A stretch of DNA of 64,000 nt from HR10 sp964615335. Its GTDB lineage: Bacteria; Acidobacteriota; Blastocatellia; HR10. Below, piece after piece: positions 58,034-64,000 of this stretch (within the stretch, counting starts at the first letter, position 1; each line of letters starts with the position of its first letter). The translations under genes were made by a program, and so were the position numbers. The DNA is taken from positions 69,804 through 133,803 of the forward strand of contig CAZTMT010000009.1 of the NCBI GenBank assembly GCA_964615335.1. Reading direction: 5' to 3'. Under the pieces are notes generated by a model that worked only from the letters and a program-made list of their open reading frames with translations, was not told where the DNA came from and made no database searches.

Positions 58034-58063
58034 ATTGTACACAGCCGCGGAGAACCCGGTCAA
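58034..58063 (-). promoter_or_regulatory. Promoter of the membrane protein-thiE operon
   Basis: Minus strand: TTGACC (58063-58058), 18 bp, TACAAT (58039-58034), with a TG three bases before the -10. Confidence 0.6.
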
Positions 58064-58174
58064 CAAGATACGCGCCGGATCTCCTTTCCCCCCAGGGAAG
58101 CGGTCTCTTATTGCACCCTCCCGGGGTCTGGAAGTAAGCTTCTGGCGGGTCGAAGAGTCTATGGAGGAGAGGCT

Positions 58175-59473
58175 ATGAACCGACAAGAACTCATGCAGAA
58201 GCAGAAGGATTATCTCTTTCGCTGCGTCTCGACCTACTATGAGGAACCGCTGGTGATCGAGCGCGGCGAGGGGATGTATGTGTGGGATGATCAGGGGCGT
58301 CGGTATCTGGACTGCTTCGGGGGAGTGCTGACGATCAGTGTCGGGCATGCGCATCCGAAGGTCGTCGAGGCCATCACGGATCAGGTCCGGAAGATCTCGC
58401 ATACGTCTACGCTCTACATTAATGAGCCGCAGGTGCGACTGGCCGAGAAACTGGCTGAGATCACGCCCGGACGGCTACAGAAGAGCTTTTTTACCAACAG
58501 TGGCACCGAAGCCGATGAGACCGCTCTTGTGCTGGCCCGACTCTATACGGGGCGGCAAGAGATCATCGCCTTGCGACATGGCTATAGCGGGCGTTCGGCT
58601 CTGGCGATGAGTGTGAGCGGACAAGCGCCCTGGAAACTCGGAACGCCCTATGTCGCCGGGATCGTGCATGCTGTCGCGCCCTATTGCTACCGCTGCCCGT
58701 TCAAACTGACGTATCCGGCGTGCGATCTCGCGTGCGCCCGCGATGTGGAGGAAGTGATCCGGACGACGACCTCGGGACGCGTCGCCGCGCTGATCGCTGA
58801 GCCGATTCTGGGCGTCGGGGGATTCATCGTCCCGCCCAAAGAGTACTTCAAAGTCGTCGTGGACATTGTCCGCCGCTACGGGGGCATCTTCATCTGCGAT
58901 GAGGTGCAGACGGGATGGGGACGCACGGGCGACAAGATGTTCGGAATCGAACATTGGGAGGTTGAGCCAGAGATCATGACCTTCGCCAAAGGGCTGGCCA
59001 ACGGGATGCCTATCGGAGCGACCATCGCCACGCCGGAGGTCGCCGATGCTTATCCCTCGCTCACCTTCTCCACATTCGGGGGGAATCCATTGGCCTGTCG
59101 CGCCGCTCTGGCCACAATCCGCGTCATCGAGGAGGAAGAATTGCCCAAGAACGCGCGCCTTGTGGGCGATTACCTGCGCCAGCAGTTGGAAGCTCTGAAG
59201 GAAGCCTATCCGCAGCTCATCGGCGATGTGCGCGGTATGGGCCTCATGCAAGCCCTGGAGCTGGTCAAAGACCCCAGGACCAAAGAGCCCAATCCCGAGG
59301 CCTTACTCCGCATCTTCGAGGAGACAAAACGGCGCGGCGTTCTCATCGGTCGCGGGGGCCTCTATGGGAACGTGATCCGTCTGGGCCCTCCGCTCATCGC
59401 CACAAAGGACCATATTGATGAGCTGGTGGAGGCACTCGCGGCGGCCTTCGCCGTTGTCGCGCGTAATGGATGA
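58175..59473 (+). CDS. Class III aminotransferase (alanine-glyoxylate aminotransferase 2-like)
   Basis: 432 residues. PLP type I fold: YVWDDQGRRYLDCFGGVLTI, SHTSTLYINEPQVRLAEKLA, FFTNSGTEADETALVLARLY, ALIAEPILGVGGFIVPPKEY, GIFICDEVQTGWGRTGDKMF and the PLP lysine in MTFAKGLANGMPIGA. A Cys-containing stretch AVAPYCYRCPFKLTYPACDL at about 166-185 is typical of the AGXT2-like subgroup. Amino donor and acceptor cannot be fixed from sequence. Monocistronic; a strong stem-loop follows its stop. Confidence 0.9.
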   Translation: MNRQELMQKQKDYLFRCVSTYYEEPLVIERGEGMYVWDDQGRRYLDCFGGVLTISVGHAHPKVVEAITDQVRKISHTSTLYINEPQVRLAEKLAEITPGRLQKSFFTNSGTEADETALVLARLYTGRQEIIALRHGYSGRSALAMSVSGQAPWKLGTPYVAGIVHAVAPYCYRCPFKLTYPACDLACARDVEEVIRTTTSGRVAALIAEPILGVGGFIVPPKEYFKVVVDIVRRYGGIFICDEVQTGWGRTGDKMFGIEHWEVEPEIMTFAKGLANGMPIGATIATPEVADAYPSLTFSTFGGNPLACRAALATIRVIEEEELPKNARLVGDYLRQQLEALKEAYPQLIGDVRGMGLMQALELVKDPRTKEPNPEALLRIFEETKRRGVLIGRGGLYGNVIRLGPPLIATKDHIDELVEALAAAFAVVARNG

Positions 59474-59488
59474 GCACGTAATTTTGCG

Positions 59489-59550
59489 AAGACCGGAGAA
59501 ATTTTCGTTCTCGTGAGAAGATAGGGTGAGCCGGTCTTTCTGGCTCACCC
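59489..59550. other. Overlapping inverted repeats after the aminotransferase gene (terminator or RNA element)
   Basis: Stem 1: GGGTGAGCC (59524-59532) with GGCTCACCC (59542-59550), 9-bp perfect, 9-nt loop, no T-run after it. Stem 2: AAGACCGG (59489-59496) with CCGGTCTT (59531-59538). The 3' arm of stem 2 is mostly the loop of stem 1, so the two can compete or form a pseudoknot on either strand. Confidence 0.55.
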
Positions 59551-59592
59551 CGCCCAAACTAAGGAGGTATCGTGGTGGTACGTGGTCGCCTC

Positions 59593-59856
59593 TTAAGATT
59601 CTCCCCAGGGGAGAAAGGTTGCTTCTTCCACCGTTCTGCAACTCATAGACAAATGTCCCATGACACTTGTCTTGGTTGCTTCCTGCTTCATCGACGGGCA
59701 CTGGCCTTACGGCCTGCAACCTCCCATCTCCACAGGCGTCACTTCCCGCCGAACTGGCGGTAGCTGGCCGGCCCCCTGCCCGGCCAGAGCGAGCGCAATT
59801 CGCTCAGCTTCATGTGGATAGAATAACCAACCGATCTGTCCCGTGTCGTCAACTTC
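59593..59856 (-). pseudogene. Possible 3' remnant of an IS200/IS605-type tnpB gene
   Basis: Minus-strand reading from 59856 gives a segment containing AGQGAGQLPPVRREVTPVEM and then GGCRP before a stop at 59709-59707. In the next frame it continues with MKQEATKTSVMGHLSMSCRT to a stop at 59595-59593. A xREVTPVEMGG stretch followed by a VDEAGS- or MKQEA-like tail is what I recall from C-termini of TnpB proteins. No catalytic RuvC part or TnpA is present, so at most a degraded tail survives. Several GC-rich inverted repeats lie inside (59764-59787, 59787-59805). Confidence 0.4.
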
Positions 59857-59866
59857 TTAGGGAGCA

Positions 59867-59896
59867 GTTTCAACCCCCGCTGGGGTTCGATAGGGT
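59867..59896. repeat. Isolated CRISPR-repeat-like 30-mer
   Basis: It begins GTTTCAA, then CCC, and ends GGTTCGAT-AG, sharing about 21 of 30 positions with the array repeat at 63841-64000 if one insertion and one deletion are allowed. It contains the hairpin AACCCC-CGCT-GGGGTT. No second copy is next to it. It may be a relic or a chance match. Confidence 0.35.
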
Positions 59897-59962
59897 GCGT
59901 TGGACTTTTTCTCGGGAAGAGAGGGGTCAGGGAGAGAGCAAGCTCCCCGCCCCCCTCTTGTG

Positions 59963-62900
59963 TCAGAACTCGATGCGGAAGCCAAACTGAATCGCACGCG
60001 GTCCGCCGAATTGCGAGGTGAGCACGCCAAAGGTAGCAGGGTTCAAGAGGCTCAAGGTCGGGTCGTTGAATTCCACGTGATTAAAGGCATTGATCAGGTC
60101 GAAGGAGAAGACTATTCGCAGGCTCTCGGTGACAAGCGTCTTCTTCCCGATCGAGAGGTCCACATTCCACCGGGGCAATCCGCGCAGCACGCCGCGCCCA
60201 TGCCGCCCATCCTGGCTGATCAGAACGTGGCGGAAGCTGCGGAAGACTTCTTCGGGATTGGCGAAGAGGTTGAGCCCGGAACCCCGACGCGCGGGATCAC
60301 CCGTCACGCCTACGCCTCCGGAGCCCGTCACTCCCCGATGCACGGAGTTCCCGAAGTTCGGCTTCCGAATCGGAATGGCTCCCGCGGTGACCGCAAAATT
60401 CAGCGGATCTCCTCCGAAGACCTGCGCATGCTGTCCCACGCTTAAGGGCAGACCACTGTTAGCCGTGAAGATGCCCGAGAGGTACCACCCTCCCATGAGC
60501 TTATCCGCCGCTCCCGTTGTGCTCCACCGACGTCCGCGCCCGAAGGGCAGTTCGTAGGTCCAGAACGCATTCAGCGTGTGACGGCGATCGAAGAGAGCCG
60601 GGCCATAATCTAGGTCCAGATCAAATCCGTTCGAGTTGACGCCGATATACTCTTGATTCAAGCCGTATTGATCGAGCGCCTGTGAGAGCGTATAGTTCAC
60701 CGTGAACGTGAGTCCGTGAGACAAGCGCTTGGTCACGCTGATGAAGCCTGCGTGATAGTTGGATCGCCCTCCGCTGATGCGCACCCAGAGGTCCAACACC
60801 TGCATGTTCGTGATGGGACCAGCCGGACGCTGGAGGTTGATGAAGTTGAACAGAGCGTTCAACTGCCCTTGTTGGAAGGCCACCGCTCGCGCAGCCGCCA
60901 GAGCCGCCGTGCACGTGCCCGCGGTGGGGCAGAGAGCGCTCCCTCGCAATTGATTCTCAAACCAGGGCTGCGGAGTCACAGAGCCGGGTGCAACCCCCGC
61001 GCGCAATTGCTGCGCGACAGCATCGAACGCTTGGGCAAACGTCTGTCCCGAAGCCGGATCCTTCATGAAGTAGGGGACAGAGCTCAATTGCACGCTCTGG
61101 GGAAGGTTGCGGCCAAGGCGGCCCACATATCCGACCTCCAAAAGGATGTTACCCGGCAACTCGCGCTGCAGCGTGAGGTCTAGGCTGTGGGATTTCCCGA
61201 TCGTGTATTTCGGATCGATCGAGAAAGAGAGCGTCTCTTCAAAAGGCGTGCGCGGGACCACAGGGGAGGCCGCCGGACCCACCGAGGGCAAAGGCACCGT
61301 CGCTCCATCCACTCCGATTCGGAAGGCGTTGGAGAGATCGTTGCTCCCCGGGCACGTCCCATCCCTTCGGGGGCCAATACAGGTGGCTGTTTGGGCGAAC
61401 CCGACCCCCAGGATGGGGATCATGATGACGCCCACGCCGTTGACGCGATCGAACGTCACAGAATATCCCCCACGCCACACGCTCTTGCGGTCCCCAAAGA
61501 GCTTCCCCAAAAGCCCGCCTGAGAACGACGGATTCCACGCCGCGGCGAAGCGAGGTCCGACGTTATCCCAGTCGATGTCGTAGATGTACTTGCGGTTGGA
61601 TCGCGCAATGGGCAAGTAAGCGAGCGTCGGATTGTACACCTGACCTTGAAGAGCCGCCGCCCGTCGGCGACTGAAGTAGAGATCCGCCGAGAGCAATTCG
61701 CCCGTATCTCGGTCGATGATGAGCGTCTGCTTGTCGTTTTTGTCTCGCGGAGGAGTTTGCACGTTATAGGTCACCCCCAGCGAGAGGGTGAGCGAGGGGG
61801 TCACGCGCCAGGTGTCGTTGGCATAGAACTCAACAGCGTGGAACGTGGAGTCAATGAAGAGTGGCGTCCCGATCGGAAGAGGATTCAAGTTCCCATCGCG
61901 AGCGATCAACACCCCTGCCTTATCCACGACGCCCAGAGCGCCGGCGAGCAGGTCATTCCAGCGTCCGACATCTCCCGAGCGCAGGCAGTTCGTCGTGATA
62001 CCCCCTCCACAGGTCGGCGGGCGGCTTCCGGCGGGAACCGTCACGGCTGTCCGCGCGTTCAGCTCGTAGACGAGCGAGGTGAGCGAGCCAATGACTTTAT
62101 CATCGCGCTGATGGAACACGGGCATGCGCCGCCACATCCCGCCAAATTGCAGCATGTGCGCACCTCGGGTCCAGGTCACATTGTCTCCAAACTGCCACAC
62201 ATGATCCTTCCAGACGCGACTCCGGGCACGTTGCGTGTCCACGTCAATGCCCTGATCGAGGTCTCCCAGGGCGATCATGAGCGCGCCGCTTGTCCCGGGA
62301 ACCTGAGGGAAGGGAGCCACGCGCTTATAGGCCCACCAGTTGCGCGCGAAGCCAAAAATGAACTCGTTCACCAGCGTGGGCGTGATTTGTCCCGTGAGTC
62401 GGGCGCTCAGAAATCGGGGCTCTACGGGAGTGGACGCTGTGGGAATCGCTTGCCCGCGCGGATTCCCTTTGACAAGTCCCGCAATATCCAATTGCGTGAC
62501 ATCCAAGACTTCCTGTGTGCTATAGCGGTAGGTTCCATAGAATCTCCAGTTCGGGCTGAAATGATGATCCAGCCGCACGACGGCGAAATCCATCGAGAGA
62601 GGAGCCCGAGCTGCCGCGCGAAATCCGATGGTATTCAGCCCATCTCCAACTGTCGGATCGTTCCCCTCCGGCAGGCGATTCCACAACTCGCGCACGACGG
62701 GACTCAAGCCAATCCCGCGAGGATCGAAATCCTTCACATTGTAGCTCACGACATTACCGGCCTCATCACGAAATCGCAGAATGCCCTGCCTCAACGTCGC
62801 TGTGGGCACCATACGCAAGACGCTCACCGATTGAGGGAGCCGCCGCCCTTCGTAGTGGCCGAAGATAAACGTCCGATCCCTCACAATAGGGCCTCCGGCC

Positions 62901-63817
62901 GAGAACCCGAATCGGTTGTCCTTCAGCTCCGGCTCCTTAATGCCCACGCGGTTGAACTCCCACCGGTTCGCGTTGAGCTGATCGTTCTGGTGATACCAAT
63001 AAGCCGATCCATGCAGCTCGTTCGTGCCGCGCTTGGTGACCAGGCTCACCTGACCGCCCGCCGAGCGTCCGAAGGTGGCGTTGGGATTGGTCGTCCCCAC
63101 ACGAAACTCTTCGATACTCTCCGCAGGCACCGGGATCATGGGCGTCGGCCCTACCCAGTCGATCGCCCCTGAGGTGTAATTGCTCGTTCCGGCGACGAGA
63201 TCGGTCGCATCAGCTCCATCCAGGTTGAACGTGCTCTGATCACTGCGCGCCCCGGCGACCTGGCCGCCGAAATTGACTCCGACTCCGCGGTGAGGCTGTA
63301 CGGTCGGCTGGACGGTGAAAAGAGCGATGGCACTTCGGTTAATCGTCGGCAGGCGAAGAAGCTGTTCTCCTCCAATCGTCGTCCCGACAGTCGCATCGAG
63401 CGTTTGCAACTCGACTCCGGCCCCTGTCGTGACCTCGACGACTTCCGCGATCTGACCGACCTCCAGGGTCATATTCACCTGGTAGGACTTCGCCACGTCC
63501 ACCTTCAGCGAGGGGATCACCGCTTGACGAAAGCCGGGCATGGTGGCCGTGATCTTGTAGACACCGGGCAAGACCGCCGTGAAGACGTATTGTCCGGCTT
63601 CATTGGTCGTCTGCTTGCGCGCTTGGCCCGTCGCCAAGTCCACCAGTTCAATGGAAGCTCCGGAGAGGACGGCCCCCGTCGGATCGGTTACGATCCCGGT
63701 GATGGTCGCCGTCGCCGCCGTCTGCCCCAGCCCCTTTGGGGGAAGACCAGCGGTGATCATCCCCAGGCCCAAAAGCAGGATCACACACCGCCGCACTAAA
63801 ATCTGCCTCTGTCCCAT
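59963..63817 (-). CDS. Oar-like TonB-dependent outer-membrane receptor with carboxypeptidase-regulatory domain
   Basis: 1284 residues from the ATG at 63817, chosen for its AAGGAGGG site; a longer frame would start inside the CRISPR repeat. Signal peptide LVRRCVILLLGLGMITAGLP. Residues about 35-115 form a carboxypeptidase-regulatory-like domain (ATITGIVTDPTGAVLSGASI, NEAGQYVFTAVLPGVYKITA). A plug domain follows (LDATVGTTIGGEQLLRLPTI; SAGGQVSLVTKRGTNELHGS) and then a large beta barrel ending RAIQFGFRIEF with the terminal aromatic. This architecture is greatly expanded in Acidobacteriota; ligands are unknown. No promoter is seen between it and the array. Confidence 0.93.
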   Translation of the reverse strand: MGQRQILVRRCVILLLGLGMITAGLPPKGLGQTAATATITGIVTDPTGAVLSGASIELVDLATGQARKQTTNEAGQYVFTAVLPGVYKITATMPGFRQAVIPSLKVDVAKSYQVNMTLEVGQIAEVVEVTTGAGVELQTLDATVGTTIGGEQLLRLPTINRSAIALFTVQPTVQPHRGVGVNFGGQVAGARSDQSTFNLDGADATDLVAGTSNYTSGAIDWVGPTPMIPVPAESIEEFRVGTTNPNATFGRSAGGQVSLVTKRGTNELHGSAYWYHQNDQLNANRWEFNRVGIKEPELKDNRFGFSAGGPIVRDRTFIFGHYEGRRLPQSVSVLRMVPTATLRQGILRFRDEAGNVVSYNVKDFDPRGIGLSPVVRELWNRLPEGNDPTVGDGLNTIGFRAAARAPLSMDFAVVRLDHHFSPNWRFYGTYRYSTQEVLDVTQLDIAGLVKGNPRGQAIPTASTPVEPRFLSARLTGQITPTLVNEFIFGFARNWWAYKRVAPFPQVPGTSGALMIALGDLDQGIDVDTQRARSRVWKDHVWQFGDNVTWTRGAHMLQFGGMWRRMPVFHQRDDKVIGSLTSLVYELNARTAVTVPAGSRPPTCGGGITTNCLRSGDVGRWNDLLAGALGVVDKAGVLIARDGNLNPLPIGTPLFIDSTFHAVEFYANDTWRVTPSLTLSLGVTYNVQTPPRDKNDKQTLIIDRDTGELLSADLYFSRRRAAALQGQVYNPTLAYLPIARSNRKYIYDIDWDNVGPRFAAAWNPSFSGGLLGKLFGDRKSVWRGGYSVTFDRVNGVGVIMIPILGVGFAQTATCIGPRRDGTCPGSNDLSNAFRIGVDGATVPLPSVGPAASPVVPRTPFEETLSFSIDPKYTIGKSHSLDLTLQRELPGNILLEVGYVGRLGRNLPQSVQLSSVPYFMKDPASGQTFAQAFDAVAQQLRAGVAPGSVTPQPWFENQLRGSALCPTAGTCTAALAAARAVAFQQGQLNALFNFINLQRPAGPITNMQVLDLWVRISGGRSNYHAGFISVTKRLSHGLTFTVNYTLSQALDQYGLNQEYIGVNSNGFDLDLDYGPALFDRRHTLNAFWTYELPFGRGRRWSTTGAADKLMGGWYLSGIFTANSGLPLSVGQHAQVFGGDPLNFAVTAGAIPIRKPNFGNSVHRGVTGSGGVGVTGDPARRGSGLNLFANPEEVFRSFRHVLISQDGRHGRGVLRGLPRWNVDLSIGKKTLVTESLRIVFSFDLINAFNHVEFNDPTLSLLNPATFGVLTSQFGGPRAIQFGFRIEF

Positions 63818-63840
63818 GGCTTTGCCCTCCTTAGTTTGAA

Positions 63841-64000
63841 GTTTCAATCCCACGTTTTCATCCCACCGTGGTTCGATTAGCACAGAACTGGTGGATTCTC
63901 GGTCTGCTGCTTCTGCTTTGTTTCAATCCCACCGTGGTTCGATTAGCACTCTACGGCGGAGTATCTCCGTTCGCTCCCGAGCGCTGTTTCAATCCCACCG
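63841..64000 (-). CRISPR. CRISPR array, trailer end, runs off the right edge
   Basis: 30-bp repeat beginning GTTTCAATCCCACC and ending GGTTCGATTAGCAC on the plus strand. Copies: 63854-63883 (degenerate, two mismatches at positions 5-6), 63920-63949 (intact), 63986-64000 (cut by the window end). Spacers: 63884-63919 and 63950-63985, both 36 bp, period 66. The reverse complement ends ATTGAAAC, the usual 8-nt crRNA handle of type I/III systems, so transcription is on the minus strand and the degenerate copy marks the leader-distal end. An extra 13 nt at 63841-63853 repeats the handle end. No cas gene is in the window. Confidence 0.95.

Noticed and set aside
59572..59763. A 63-residue plus-strand frame with a perfect AAGGAGGT upstream
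   Set aside because: His/Arg/Pro-rich composition, opposite to the tnpB-like relic, and no similarity to any family I know. The ribosome site alone is not enough.
63818..63883. N-terminal extension of the Oar-like receptor to a GTG inside the CRISPR repeat
   Set aside because: The ATG at 63817 has an ideal AAGGAGGG site and begins a typical signal peptide; the extension is translated repeat sequence.
1..64000. tRNA, rRNA, tmRNA or known riboswitches
   Set aside because: Intergenic stretches were read on both strands and no cloverleaf, TPP box before thiE or other known RNA consensus was recognised. A covariance search was not possible.

Overview
The window looks like a chromosomal segment of a GC-rich Acidobacteriota, probably a thermophile of the Blastocatellia type. 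The placement is inferred from gene content only: an Oar-like TonB receptor with an N-terminal carboxypeptidase-regulatory domain, PEGA and TPR secreted proteins, an HspR-controlled dnaK cluster, bacillithiol genes (bshA, bshB1), the futalosine menaquinone route (mqnE with ubiA and ubiX partners) and many short housekeeping operons. No rRNA or tRNA gene was recognised.

Layout. 1-2966 (minus): a TetR regulator and two activase-type proteins of the 2-hydroxyacyl-CoA dehydratase family, with a perfect 30-bp palindrome as probable operator. 3130-3936: a divergent heat-shock control region; hspR and infA go left and a proteostasis cluster goes right (4078-14316: rpoZ, dnaK, an acidic coiled-coil protein where grpE might be expected, dnaJ, clpB, htrA, a small orf, ftsH). 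14363-19999: MEMO-AMMECR1 fusion, a bacterial eRF1-like protein, bshB1, cutA, HU, a HIT hydrolase and a TPR protein. 20018-23363: PEGA, TlpA, yacG, PPOX, zinc-ribbon and response-regulator genes. 23366-29758 (minus): peptidase, nth, bshA, mqnE, ubiA- and ubiX-like genes. 29901-35327: M3-like peptidase, aroB, a STAS/anti-sigma pair, aroA and aroK. 35324-42861: glycosyltransferase, DUF255 protein, AmgK-like kinase, hutI and an FG-GAP propeller protein.

43077-43651 has no gene but holds a cluster of structured repeats whose hairpin stems covary between copies; this is the most unusual feature seen. 43752-47666 (minus) is a five-gene lipoprotein/ABC-transporter/LolA-like operon. 47805-51011 holds a second HtrA protease, a peptidoglycan-binding protein and an M50-CBS protease. 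51090-55552 is an operon for a Tat-exported molybdenum aldehyde oxidoreductase (paoA-paoC-paoB order) flanked by two small Cys-rich proteins. 55639-59473 has two secreted proteins, thiE, a membrane protein and a class III aminotransferase. 59474-59962 holds structured DNA that includes a probable tnpB tail remnant and one CRISPR-repeat-like sequence. 59963-63817 is the Oar-like receptor, and its translation start lies 23 nt from the trailer end of a CRISPR array that runs off the right edge.

Functional links. HspR probably senses DnaK and represses both its own transcript and the chaperone cluster through two HAIR-like sites that overlap the -35 boxes. DnaK/DnaJ/ClpB, FtsH and two HtrA proteases form a folding and degradation network across cytoplasm, membrane and periplasm. 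The lipoprotein, FtsX, ATPase and LolA-like genes suggest envelope lipid or lipoprotein trafficking. All functional statements come from reading the translated sequence; no database search was run.
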